63,119 nt of DNA from Bacillota bacterium (GTDB lineage: Bacteria > Bacillota > Clostridia > Caldicoprobacterales > Xylanivirgaceae), in the NCBI GenBank assembly GCA_023621995.1, contig JAMOAB010000119.1, forward strand, positions 1 through 63,119, given 5' to 3'. The notes beneath the pieces were generated by a model. That model was not told the origin of the DNA and did not search any database. It worked only from the letters and a program-made list of their open reading frames with translations. Position numbers and translations under genes: made by a program. Shown here one piece after another: positions 9,304-17,934 of this stretch (within the stretch, counting starts at the first letter, position 1; every line of letters begins with the position of its first letter).

Positions 9304-10977
9304 GTGAACAAGAGAGTGAAAAAAATTCTTGCGTTATTGCTAGGGCTCATGTTATGTCTCACAATATTTGCAGGTTGTGGATCAAAAGATAAATCAAGTA
9401 CGCAAGATACATCTGATACATCGAAAGATGAATCTTCAGAAAAAGATGCCCCATCTGATGACGGAGAGAATAAATCAGATCCTCTAGGAGCTGATTTTGC
9501 TGGCTACCCAATTGAATTGCCTGAGGAGGAAGCTACGCTTAGACTTTGGACAACGGGTATGAGTTATCATAGTGATTATACATCTGAGGAAGAATCTCCG
9601 TACCATCAGTATTTGTCAGAGTTTACAGGTGTCAAAATTATCTGGGAGCGTCCTGCTGCCGGCGAAGATTCGAACCAAGCCTATACTCTTTTACTGGCTT
9701 CTGGTGATTTGCCTGACATAATGTATTTTCCAGCAGGCTCTCTAAATGAGAAGGTAGGAGAGTTGTTGGGAGAAGGACATATCATTATACTTGATGACTA
9801 TATAGAGACATATGCGCCAGCTCTCTACTCCCATCTGACGAAAGATTCAGAGACAGAAAAAGCTTTTAAGACAGATGATGGACACTTTTTCACATTTCCA
9901 TTTATGTATGAAGATCCTGTATGGCAGGGATCATATGTAGGCCATGTTGTCAATACAGAGTGCCTTAAAGAGATTGGCCGTGATAAGCCAGTGACATTAC
10001 AAGATTGGAAAGACACATTTTATGATATGAAGGATGTCTGCGACATTGTCTTTGCTACCAATAATATGATTCGGTTAAAGGTTTTATTTGCAAATGCGTT
10101 TGGATTTGGTACAGAGAATTATTATGTAGATAATGGAAAAGTAAAGGCATCGTTTGTAGGTGATGGATACTATGAATTTCTAAAAATGGCCCATGAATTT
10201 TATAAAGATGGGTTAATTGATCCAGATTTTGTCACTGCTACTACATCTAGTTTTTCCGAGACATTTGTTGCATCCAAAGTTGGTGCTGCTACTACTGGTA
10301 CAGTTACATTCGGTTACGTATATGATCAAGTCGTAGAAAGAGACGGAGATTGGAACTATGAACCAGTTCCATATCCAGTGGCAAAAGAAGGTGATCCAAT
10401 TATTCATGTTCAAGGTAGGACATTGTGGAATGGAGCCGGTGCTGTTATTACATCAGCCTGCGAAAATGTAGAATTGGCTTGTCGTTTTCTAGACTATGGT
10501 TACACGGAAGAAGGTGTGATTACCTGGAATTTTGGCAAGGAAGGTGAGTCTTTTGATTTTGTAGATGGCGTTCCCACACTTTCTCCCATAATTACAGAGG
10601 CAGCAGAAGGTATATCTGAAGCTTGTAAAAGGTATACATGTATGACAACCAGTGGACCTTCCATCATGTTACTTGATTTTAATAAGCAAAGGAATCTAGA
10701 TTTTGCAAATGAAGTAACTGATGTCTGTACGGCCAACACAGAAGAAGGAATTAACTATAGGCTACCACCTATCACAGCAACAGATGAAGAAGCAAGGGAA
10801 GTGGCTGATCTACAGACGACTATTGATACGCATGTGGAGGAGATGTACATAGCTTTTATTACTGGAACACAAAGTCTCGACAAATATGATGAATATATTG
10901 CAACTCTAGAAGATATGGGGATAGAACGTCTACTTGCTATTAAACAGGAACAACTTGATAGATATAATGCTCGATAG
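9304..10977 (+). CDS. ABC importer substrate-binding lipoprotein (LplA-like)
   Basis: 557 residues from GTG at 9304, chosen because AAGGAG (9290-9295) is 8 nt away. The in-frame ATG at 9298 is only 2 nt from the RBS. A short basic N-terminus and hydrophobic stretch end in a lipobox FAGC with Cys25, followed by a Ser/Asp/Lys-rich flexible linker (about 26-65) and a family-1 solute-binding fold. Lipoproteins of this size with this operon partner set bind complex sugars or oligosaccharides at the outer face and deliver them to the two permeases encoded next. Substrate cannot be inferred. A stem-loop follows the gene, consistent with higher expression of the binding protein than of the permeases. 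Confidence 0.9.
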   Translation: MNKRVKKILALLLGLMLCLTIFAGCGSKDKSSTQDTSDTSKDESSEKDAPSDDGENKSDPLGADFAGYPIELPEEEATLRLWTTGMSYHSDYTSEEESPYHQYLSEFTGVKIIWERPAAGEDSNQAYTLLLASGDLPDIMYFPAGSLNEKVGELLGEGHIIILDDYIETYAPALYSHLTKDSETEKAFKTDDGHFFTFPFMYEDPVWQGSYVGHVVNTECLKEIGRDKPVTLQDWKDTFYDMKDVCDIVFATNNMIRLKVLFANAFGFGTENYYVDNGKVKASFVGDGYYEFLKMAHEFYKDGLIDPDFVTATTSSFSETFVASKVGAATTGTVTFGYVYDQVVERDGDWNYEPVPYPVAKEGDPIIHVQGRTLWNGAGAVITSACENVELACRFLDYGYTEEGVITWNFGKEGESFDFVDGVPTLSPIITEAAEGISEACKRYTCMTTSGPSIMLLDFNKQRNLDFANEVTDVCTANTEEGINYRLPPITATDEEAREVADLQTTIDTHVEEMYIAFITGTQSLDKYDEYIATLEDMGIERLLAIKQEQLDRYNAR

Positions 10978-11015
10978 TTATATATGCCATATTTAATATA
11001 AAGCACGGTGTGGAC

Positions 11016-11044
11016 GATGAGAGTAGTGTTATGCTGCTCTCATC
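11016..11044 (+). other. Intercistronic stem-loop between binding protein and permeases
   Basis: Eleven-bp stem GATGAGAGTAG (11016-11026) with CTGCTCTCATC (11034-11044) and a 7-nt loop, followed by ATATTTTAAAA rather than a clean U-tract. It probably protects the upstream mRNA end or attenuates read-through into the permease genes. Confidence 0.6.
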
Positions 11045-11095
11045 ACATATTTTAAAAAATGAGTTTGGAATAAAGTGTCATGAAGGGATGATTCG

Positions 11096-12061
11096 ATGAA
11101 AAATTTAACTACTAAGAACTTAAGTACTAACAGTCAAAAGGTCCGCACTCAAACCCTTTCATATAGGATTAAGAAAGATTTTATGCGCAACAAATATCTA
11201 TATCTTATGTTTATTCCAGTTGCGCTGTATTTTATTTTGTTTTGTTATAAACCTATGTATGGTATTGTAATCGCATTTAAACACTTTTCACCAACTAAGG
11301 GGATACATGGCAGTCCATGGGTTGGATTTGACAACTTTAGACGATTTTTTGGCGATTATCATTTTACACGGTTAATTCGGAATACATTCCTAATAAGTTT
11401 GTATTCTATTTTGTGGGGATTTCCTGTGCCTATTATATTTGCATTGATGTTAGATGAACTCAGGAATATCAGATTTAAAAAAGTAGTGCAGACATGTTCT
11501 TATTTACCACATTTTATTTCTTTAGTTGTGGTCTGTAGTATGATTCATCAGTTTTCCATGACAAATGGACTATTTAACGATATTATTGTACTATTTGGAG
11601 GGGAACGTACACCAATACTACAAAATCCAAAAAACTTTCGAACTATCTATGTGGCATCTGGAATATGGCAAGAATTTGGCTGGAATTCTATCATATATTT
11701 GGCAGCATTAGCAGGAGTGGATCAGGAGCTCTATGAGGCAGCACGTATCGACGGTGCTGGGCGCTGGGCACAGGTTTGGCACGTTTCACTGCCAGGTATT
11801 GCTCCTACCATTGTCATGTTATTTATCTTGCGCATGGGTAGAATTTTGAACGTTGGTGCTCAAAAGATTTTACTACTCTATAACCCTGCAACCTATTCTA
11901 CTGCCGATGTTATATCTACATATGTATATAGGAAGGGTATGATAAATGGTGATATGAGTTATTCTACTGCGGTCAATCTATTTAATTCAGTGATAAATGT
12001 TATTTTCCTAGTGGCTACGAATTATATATCTAAAAAAGTTTCGGATATATCCATGTTTTAA
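11096..12061 (+). CDS. ABC sugar importer permease (LplB-like)
   Basis: 321 residues, starting at the ATG at 11096 after GAAGGGATG. The N-terminus is cytoplasmic and followed by about six transmembrane helices, the first being LMFIPVALYFILFCY. The cytoplasmic EAA loop that docks the ATPase reads EAARIDGAGRWAQVWHVSLP, about residues 217-236. It forms the transmembrane channel with the next gene product, 9 nt downstream. No ATPase gene lies in the cluster, as usual for this subfamily, which borrows a shared MsmX-type ATPase. The N-terminal 40 residues are more basic and longer than the minimal family. Confidence 0.92.
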   Translation: MKNLTTKNLSTNSQKVRTQTLSYRIKKDFMRNKYLYLMFIPVALYFILFCYKPMYGIVIAFKHFSPTKGIHGSPWVGFDNFRRFFGDYHFTRLIRNTFLISLYSILWGFPVPIIFALMLDELRNIRFKKVVQTCSYLPHFISLVVVCSMIHQFSMTNGLFNDIIVLFGGERTPILQNPKNFRTIYVASGIWQEFGWNSIIYLAALAGVDQELYEAARIDGAGRWAQVWHVSLPGIAPTIVMLFILRMGRILNVGAQKILLLYNPATYSTADVISTYVYRKGMINGDMSYSTAVNLFNSVINVIFLVATNYISKKVSDISMF

Positions 12062-12070
12062 GGAGGAATC

Positions 12071-12952
12071 ATGATGACTAGAAGAAGTACTGGTGAAAAA
12101 ATATTTGACGCATTTAATATTATATTTATGATTCTTGTGATCTTCATTACAGTCTATCCATTTTATTATGTTATTTGTGCTTCCCTAAGTGAAACAGCCC
12201 AACTACTTACACATAGAGGACTTTTATTTAAGCCCCTCAATACAACTTTTGGTGCATACAAATTGACATTTTCGTATCCCATGGTACGCTCTGGATATAA
12301 AAACACACTCTTTGTTATTGCAGTTGGTGTACCCATTAATATGATATTGACAATTATATGTGCCTATGTAATGGCAGCTGAGGATGTGCTATATAAAAAT
12401 TTTATAATTGCCTTTATAATGTTTACAATGTTTTTCAGTGGAGGGTTAGTTCCAAATTTTTTAAATATCCGGTCCCTTGGTCTATACAATTCTTTGTGGG
12501 CCCTGATACTACCTGGTGCCATAAGTGTATACAATGCCATAATTATTAAAACAGCTATAGAAGGTGTACCGGATAGTCTAAGTGAAGCTGCGTATATCGA
12601 TGGTGCCAACGATATTATCATCTTATTTAAAGTCATAGTGCCACTTATTGTTCCAACACTTGCAGTTATTACGCTCTATTATACTGTTGGTCATTGGAAT
12701 GCATGGTTTTCCGCTGTTCTCTATTTAAAGGATAATACAAAGTTACCTATTCAGGCTGTAATGCGTGCTATTTTGATTGAAAATAAAAGTGTGACCACAA
12801 AGGCGGTGGCAGATGACGGAAGTTTAGATAGGTTTGCAGAGACTATTAAATATGCACTTATTGTAGTTGGAACTGTTCCTATACTAGTTTCCTATCCATT
12901 TATACAGAGATATTTTGTAGAAGGAGTTATGATAGGAGCAGTAAAAGGCTAA
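12071..12952 (+). CDS. ABC sugar importer permease (LplC/YtcP-like)
   Basis: 293 residues. AAGGAGG lies upstream of adjacent ATGs at 12071 and 12074. Six predicted membrane helices; the EAA loop EAAYIDGANDIIILFKVIVP is near residues 175-194. The C-terminus ends PFIQRYFVEGVMIGAVKG, the near-universal tail of this permease family. It is the second half of the heterodimeric channel. The second importer in the window (54.8-58.5 kb) has a homologous permease with the same tail, so these are two paralogous importers. Confidence 0.92.
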   Translation: MMTRRSTGEKIFDAFNIIFMILVIFITVYPFYYVICASLSETAQLLTHRGLLFKPLNTTFGAYKLTFSYPMVRSGYKNTLFVIAVGVPINMILTIICAYVMAAEDVLYKNFIIAFIMFTMFFSGGLVPNFLNIRSLGLYNSLWALILPGAISVYNAIIIKTAIEGVPDSLSEAAYIDGANDIIILFKVIVPLIVPTLAVITLYYTVGHWNAWFSAVLYLKDNTKLPIQAVMRAILIENKSVTTKAVADDGSLDRFAETIKYALIVVGTVPILVSYPFIQRYFVEGVMIGAVKG

Positions 12953-13168
12953 TTATGTCTACCTACCATCATCTTTCAACCTAAAACTTAGTTTTTATAG
13001 GCTAACTGATATGAGTACCAATTTGGCCTTATTGCCGATGTGTTTATCTGTACTAGATTACTATACTTATATAATATTAATTTATAAAGATTTCATACTG
13101 AAATAATTACAGAGAATTTGCTCCTATGGACGACTACAATATTTTGTTGTATAATCTATTACAGAAAA

Positions 13169-13201
13169 GGTATCTGCAAGTCTGCTGCAGGTGCTTTTTT
13201 G
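13169..13201 (+). terminator. Rho-independent terminator
   Basis: Ten-bp stem GGTATCTGCA (13169-13178) with TGCAGGTGCT (13186-13195), including G-U pairs, loop AGTCTGC, then seven Ts. It lies 217 nt after the permease stop and 40 nt before the next start, so it ends the importer operon or acts as an attenuator of the next gene. Confidence 0.7.
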
Positions 13202-13241
13202 TGGTATATACTAAAATTAGTCAGTATTAAGGAGTATGGTT

Positions 13242-13736
13242 GTGGAGGAGCTTACAAAAAGAGAAAACAGAAGAATAAAATTTCTTGGAATGAGGGTTGT
13301 TAAGACAATCATTGCAGTATACATATGTTTTTTAATTAGTCTTCTTACAAAGACATCGCCTTTTTATTCGGCAATTGCTGCAATATTGTGTATGCAAAAC
13401 AGTCCTGAGGACAGCTATGAAGTAGGTAAAAATAGGATGATCGGTACCCTAATTGGTGGACTTTATGGTTTTATAGCTGTGTTGCTGGTTGATTTTTTAA
13501 ATATTGAGGTGTTTACCCACACCCATTATTTAATACTATGTCTATTCTTGATTCCACTTATATACACAAATGTAATGTGTGAGTCTAGGGATTCAACCTA
13601 TATAAGTTGTGTGGTATTTTTGAGTATAACGGTGTCCCATGGTGGAGATGCGTCGCCACTTATGTTTGCCTTAAGCAGGGTTATCAATACTGTAATAGGA
13701 ATAATAGTATCTATTGTGATCAATAGAGCAATATAG
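13242..13736 (+). CDS. FUSC / aromatic-acid-exporter-family membrane protein
   Basis: 164 residues from GTG at 13242, 7 nt after AAGGAG (13229-13234); the in-frame ATG at 13236 is too close to the RBS. Four membrane helices and the typical N-terminal signature: a basic start (R-I-K-F-L-G-M-R-V-V-K-T-I-I-A), SPFYSAIAAILCMQ, and GTLIGGLYG. This is the membrane half of the ArAE/DUF939-like FUSC proteins, which form aromatic-acid or small-molecule efflux channels. The C-terminal soluble domain of longer relatives is absent. The gene appears monocistronic. The substrate is unknown. Confidence 0.75.
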   Translation: MEELTKRENRRIKFLGMRVVKTIIAVYICFLISLLTKTSPFYSAIAAILCMQNSPEDSYEVGKNRMIGTLIGGLYGFIAVLLVDFLNIEVFTHTHYLILCLFLIPLIYTNVMCESRDSTYISCVVFLSITVSHGGDASPLMFALSRVINTVIGIIVSIVINRAI

Positions 13737-13891
13737 ATTAAGGCTTTATAAAATATTGCAAGTTTCAAATGACTATAAATTGGGTAAGTATATAAAAATG
13801 GCTTTTAATAGAAAGTTACCCTTTGCTATTTTATCTCTAATCCAGTATTAATTGTTAACCATCGGTAAAATATTAGTAAGGAGATGAGTTT

Positions 13892-14377
13892 ATGAATTAT
13901 TTGGAATTTGCAATAAAAATGGAGCTGGACGGCGAAAAATATTATAGGGAGCAAGCAGAGAAAAACAAGGATAATAGTCTACATACCGTATTTCTTATGC
14001 TTGCCGAAGATGAAAGATCCCATGCTGAAATTTTGAGGAATAAGGCCAATGAGTTATCATATGAGCTAAAAGATAGTGTTGCATTTCCAGAATATAAAAA
14101 TGTATTTGAAGGAATGGACGATTTTGAAAGTGAAGTTAAAGTATCACCTGATCAGTTAGATGTATATAGAATGGCTTTGAAAAAGGAAGAAGAAAGTATA
14201 GAACTCTATGAGAAGATGCTATCTGAAGCAGTTAACGACGATGATAAAGAATTATTTAAATATCTTATAGAGCAGGAAAAAACCCATTATGCAATATTCG
14301 ATGAGATTATATCACATCTTAGTCGTGCTGAGGAATGGGTAGAATCTGCTGAATTTGGTATCAGAGATGAATATTAA
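13892..14377 (+). CDS. Rubrerythrin-like ferritin-fold diiron protein
   Basis: 161 residues, ATG at 13892 after AAGGAGATGAG. The four-helix ferritin-like fold is suggested by E-x-D-GEKYYREQA, EDERSHAEIL, KKEEESIELYEKM and EQEKTHYAIFDEI, which supply the Glu and ExxH ligands of a diiron centre. There is no C-terminal rubredoxin CxxC domain, so it is the short form. In anaerobes such proteins reduce hydrogen peroxide or store iron, using electrons from a partner. It is a single gene with its own terminator. Confidence 0.88.
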   Translation: MNYLEFAIKMELDGEKYYREQAEKNKDNSLHTVFLMLAEDERSHAEILRNKANELSYELKDSVAFPEYKNVFEGMDDFESEVKVSPDQLDVYRMALKKEEESIELYEKMLSEAVNDDDKELFKYLIEQEKTHYAIFDEIISHLSRAEEWVESAEFGIRDEY

Positions 14378-14401
14378 AACTGGAATAATATATGCCGATC
14401 T

Positions 14402-14444
14402 AAAAAACATCCTATAAACGAAGGATATTTATAGGATGTTTTTT
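14402..14444 (+). terminator. Strong terminator after the rubrerythrin gene
   Basis: Long A-T flanked hairpin: AAAAAACATCCTATAAA (14402-14418) pairs with TTTATAGGATGTTTTTT (14428-14444). Confidence 0.9.
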
Positions 14445-14573
14445 ATTATATGACTAACATACTTCTCAATAGAGATTTTTAGCTGTAGTATACGATATAA
14501 TGATTTTTGTTTTAAGCTGTGGTTTTTGGTATACAATATATTAAAAATATTATATTCTGAAAGGAGTGTCAAT

Positions 14574-15470
14574 ATGAGGATCAAGTCCCACAGATGTATT
14601 TTCAGTATGTCTAAAGATAACGAACCGGTGGCTAAAGTGGATTCAGGTGATACATTGGTCATTGAAACCTGTGACTGTTTTGGCGACCAAATAACTAGTG
14701 AGGATCAGACAATCGGAACTTTGGATTTTGATATTGTAAACCCCGCTACAGGACCTATATATATTGAAGATGCTGAGCCCGGTGATATACTAAAGGTAGA
14801 AATATTAGATATAAAAATAGGGGAAAGGGGCGTATTTTTGACAGGCCCTAATTTGGGTACCCTAGGTCATATAATAAAAGAGGAGCAGATAAAATTAGTT
14901 GAAATTGATAATGATAGGGTAATATTTAATGACAAGATCCATATTCCCATAGAGCCCATGATTGGTGTTATAGGTACGGCGCCTAAAGGACAGGGAATAT
15001 CTACGGGAACGCCTGGAGAGCATGGTGGTAACATGGATTGTAAGCGCATAACAAAGGGCTCTACCCTATATCTTCCAATCAATGTGGAAGGAGCACTATT
15101 GGCAATAGGGGATCTCCATGCTGTAATGGGAGATGGCGAGGTAGCAGTATGTGGAGTGGAAATTGCAGGTGAGGTCACCGTGAAAGTGACAGTAATAAAA
15201 AATTTAGAAATTCCCCTACCACTACTTATAGATGACAAGAGAATAATGGCAATAGCCTCAGCCCAAACATTGGATGAGGCCAGTATCATTGCGACTGAGA
15301 ATATGCATAGATTATTGACACATATTGTTGGACTAGAGGTAAATGAAGCGGTTATGCTACTATCTGCCATAGGGGATTTGAGGATATGTCAGATAGTAGA
15401 TCCTCTTATGACAGTTAGAATGGAACTTCCACTGTGGGTATTGGAGAAGTATGATTATCCAGCACTATAA
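14574..15470 (+). CDS. Acetamidase/formamidase family amidohydrolase
   Basis: 298 residues from ATG at 14574, with GAAAGGAG 7 nt upstream; an earlier in-frame TTG has no RBS. Family signatures include the N-terminal GDTLVIETCDCFGDQ, NPATGPIYIEDAEPGD, the zinc/active-site segment HGGNMD, and a C-terminal LLSAIGDLRICQIVD. FmdA/AmdA enzymes hydrolyse formamide, acetamide or other small amides to ammonia and the acid in the cytoplasm. There are no urease or amide-transport neighbours to narrow the substrate. A long hairpin terminator separates it from the convergent OsmC gene. Confidence 0.9.
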   Translation: MRIKSHRCIFSMSKDNEPVAKVDSGDTLVIETCDCFGDQITSEDQTIGTLDFDIVNPATGPIYIEDAEPGDILKVEILDIKIGERGVFLTGPNLGTLGHIIKEEQIKLVEIDNDRVIFNDKIHIPIEPMIGVIGTAPKGQGISTGTPGEHGGNMDCKRITKGSTLYLPINVEGALLAIGDLHAVMGDGEVAVCGVEIAGEVTVKVTVIKNLEIPLPLLIDDKRIMAIASAQTLDEASIIATENMHRLLTHIVGLEVNEAVMLLSAIGDLRICQIVDPLMTVRMELPLWVLEKYDYPAL

Positions 15471-15488
15471 TAGCTTATTAGATTATAT

Positions 15489-15521
15489 AAAGAGATGATA
15501 ATGGGAAGTTATCATCTCTTT
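15489..15521. terminator. Bidirectional terminator between convergent genes
   Basis: Perfect 13-bp stem AAAGAGATGATAA (15489-15501) / TTATCATCTCTTT (15509-15521), 7-nt loop, serving the amidase gene and the OsmC gene on the other strand. Confidence 0.85.
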
Positions 15522-15535
15522 ATGATTTAATACTT

Positions 15536-15955
15536 CTATTCTTCTATTTGTATTTCGTATGTGATTAGTGCAGCCTTACCGAGCATTGCAGAAACACCAC
15601 AGTACTTTTCTTGAGAGAGGGATACAGCCCTTTCTATTTTGTCTTTGGGAAGTGCCTTTCCCTTAAAAATGTATGTTAGGTGAATTTTTGTATAGACCTT
15701 TGGATGGTCTTCAGCCTCTTCGGCTTCTACTTCAATACTAAAATCATCAGGTTCTACCTTCATTTTATTTAAAATAGATACTACATCAATTCCCGTACAT
15801 CCAATTAATCCGACTAGTAATAGTGCCTTTGGACGCGGCCCTAAATCTTCTCCACCCACTTCTGGGGAGGCATCGGTGATGAGAGTATGGCCATTAAGGT
15901 CCATTTCAAAAGCCATGTTTCCTTTTAGGTGAGCTTTTATTTTTTTTGTACTCAT
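15536..15955 (-). CDS. OsmC-family protein
   Basis: 139 residues from ATG at 15955 (MSTKKIKAH), 11 nt after GAGGAG; the in-frame GTG at 15967 overlaps the RBS. OsmC/Ohr proteins are homodimeric thiol peroxidases that detoxify organic hydroperoxides. The fold is clear from GPRPKALLLVGLIGCTGIDV with the first reactive Cys and EKYCGVSAMLG with the second. The Ohr-specific residues are not evident, so the YhfA-like subgroup is more likely. Monocistronic. Confidence 0.88.
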   Translation of the reverse strand: MSTKKIKAHLKGNMAFEMDLNGHTLITDASPEVGGEDLGPRPKALLLVGLIGCTGIDVVSILNKMKVEPDDFSIEVEAEEAEDHPKVYTKIHLTYIFKGKALPKDKIERAVSLSQEKYCGVSAMLGKAALITYEIQIEE

Positions 15956-16153
15956 AATAAGATACACTCCTCATAACTTTATATAGTATATAACATTAAT
16001 AACCTTTTTATTGGGATATAAACATATTCATATATAGGGGTTTATATAATAGATTGTTATATATAGAAAAATATATATAATGAAAATTTTTTATGCAGGG
16101 GGATAGTGGGAAATATGGAATAAATAGCTTAAACTATGGAGGAGGGAGTAAAA

Positions 16154-17617
16154 ATGTTTATATTATATTTATTGGTTGTATTAATTTTGATATTTGTGAT
16201 CAGAACTGCTCTATTTAGGTCAAAACAGGTGAGTATAGAAAGCTTGTCTAATATTTGTATTGACACTGATAAAGCCGCAACACATTTAGCTGAAGCTGTA
16301 AAATTTAAAACAATTTCATATCGGGACAAGGATAAAATAGACTATGATGAATTTATAAAATTTCATGACTATTTATACAAAACATATCCTAATGTTCATA
16401 AAAGCTTACAAAGAGAAGTAATAAAAGACTATAGCCTACTTTATAAATGGGAAGGAAGTGACGACCAGCTAAAACCTATTTTATTAATGGCACATATGGA
16501 TGTAGTACCTGTTGAACCAGGTACAGAGAAGGATTGGAAATATGCAGCGTTTGATGGAATTATAGATGATGAATACATATGGGGCAGAGGGACTATGGAT
16601 TTTAAAGTAGGAGTTATAGGTATACTAGATGCAGTTGAAACATTGCTTGAAGAAGGGTATGAGCCAAAGAGAACTATTTACTTATCATTTGGACATGATG
16701 AAGAGCTAGGTGGAGGTGACGGGGCATATCAAATTGCTAAATTATTTGAACAGAAGAAAATAGAATTTGAATGTATATTAGATGAGGGAGGCCTTATAAC
16801 GGAAGGAATGATGCCGGGTGTAGATAAGCCTGTTGCCCTTATAGGAATTGTTGAGAAAGGTCACGTCAATGTTGAAATAAGTGCTAAATGTTCAGGTGGA
16901 CACTCATCTATGCCACCAAAGCATACTGCTGTTGGAATTTTAAGCACAGCCATACATAAACTTGAGAGAAACCAAATGCCTGCAAGATTCAGTGGTCCTA
17001 TAAGGGAAACATTTGAATATATAGGACCAGAGATGTCTTTTTTTATGAAGATGATATTTGCCAATATATGGTTTTTCAATCCGATTATTAAGAAGATTTT
17101 TTCCAGCAATCCTTCAACAAATGCATTGATCAGAACAACCACTGCTACCACTATGTTTTCAGGAAGTATAAAAGAAAACGTATTGCCACTAAAGGCTACT
17201 GCAGTGGTGAATTTTAGAATTGCACCTGGAGATAGTATATCAGAAGTGGTCCAGCATGTAGAAAGGATAGTGAAAAGTGAAGGAATAAGCGTACAGGCAT
17301 TGGAACAGCCTACGATAAAGACTGAACCATCCAATATATCAGACACCCAATCAGGTAGTTTTAAAGCAATAGAAAAGGCAATAGGGCAAGTATTTCCAAA
17401 TGTATTGGTGGCACCTTATGTAGTTGTTGGTGGAACGGATGCTAGGCATTTCAAAAATTTAAGTAAGAACATATTTAGATTTATACCCATGATATGTAAT
17501 AAAGATGATATAGAACGTACACATGGGACCAATGAACGAATAGGTATAGAAAATTTTGGTGAATGCGTTAAGTTTTATGCTCAATTTATAATTAATATGG
17601 ATAATATTTATTTATAA
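16154..17617 (+). CDS. M20-family metallopeptidase with N-terminal membrane anchor
   Basis: 487 residues from ATG at 16154, with GGAGGAGGGAG just upstream; an ORF start at 16136 would place the RBS inside the coding region. Residues 1-20 form a hydrophobic helix that should anchor the enzyme in the membrane. Metal-site motifs are LMAHMDVVPV (His and catalytic Asp), GRGTMDFKVG (bridging Asp), HDEELGGGDG (catalytic Glu) and a C-terminal RTHGTNERIG. The lid domain begins around GHVNVEISAKCSGGHSS. This is the carboxypeptidase S / PM20D1-like branch of M20, which hydrolyses or forms N-acyl amino acids or dipeptides. Solitary gene. Confidence 0.9.
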   Translation: MFILYLLVVLILIFVIRTALFRSKQVSIESLSNICIDTDKAATHLAEAVKFKTISYRDKDKIDYDEFIKFHDYLYKTYPNVHKSLQREVIKDYSLLYKWEGSDDQLKPILLMAHMDVVPVEPGTEKDWKYAAFDGIIDDEYIWGRGTMDFKVGVIGILDAVETLLEEGYEPKRTIYLSFGHDEELGGGDGAYQIAKLFEQKKIEFECILDEGGLITEGMMPGVDKPVALIGIVEKGHVNVEISAKCSGGHSSMPPKHTAVGILSTAIHKLERNQMPARFSGPIRETFEYIGPEMSFFMKMIFANIWFFNPIIKKIFSSNPSTNALIRTTTATTMFSGSIKENVLPLKATAVVNFRIAPGDSISEVVQHVERIVKSEGISVQALEQPTIKTEPSNISDTQSGSFKAIEKAIGQVFPNVLVAPYVVVGGTDARHFKNLSKNIFRFIPMICNKDDIERTHGTNERIGIENFGECVKFYAQFIINMDNIYL

Positions 17618-17639
17618 ATAAGCAAGTATACCTTTAAAT

Positions 17640-17667
17640 TTGCAACAATTTATAGCTATGGTATAAT
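17640..17667 (+). promoter_or_regulatory. Candidate sigma-A promoter in the gap before the MATE gene
   Basis: TTGCAA (17640-17645), 16 nt, TATAAT (17662-17667). It lies in a 317-bp gene-free gap, about 265 bp upstream of the MATE start, implying a long leader. I see no known riboswitch fold in that leader. Confidence 0.4.
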
Positions 17668-17934
17668 CATACTATGAAAATTGTATAAGGATACATTATT
17701 TGTATACATTCAATTCATATGGATATATCATTTGTAGTATTCAGTTTGGTTGGCACTTGAAAAATAATAAAAAACGTGATTAAATAACTATCATGTAAGT
17801 GTATGGTACTAAAGATATTTATCATTATATGAGAAACATGGATGGCCAGTAGCTAAGCAAAGATAAAAGAAAGATATATATATAAGATGTGAAGTTGTGT
17901 ACAAGTATGAGATTAAGGATGTGAGGGGCCAAAG

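Noticed and set aside
13118-13303. 61-residue ORF before the FUSC-like gene
   Set aside because: It contains the terminator hairpin and overlaps the real start in another frame; no RBS.
14867-15370. 167-residue minus-strand ORF in the acetamidase gene
   Set aside because: Low-complexity Ser/Ile/Thr-rich shadow of a conserved gene.
17700-17934. Riboswitch in the long MATE leader
   Set aside because: No guanidine, TPP or other consensus core recognised; only AT-rich sequence seen.
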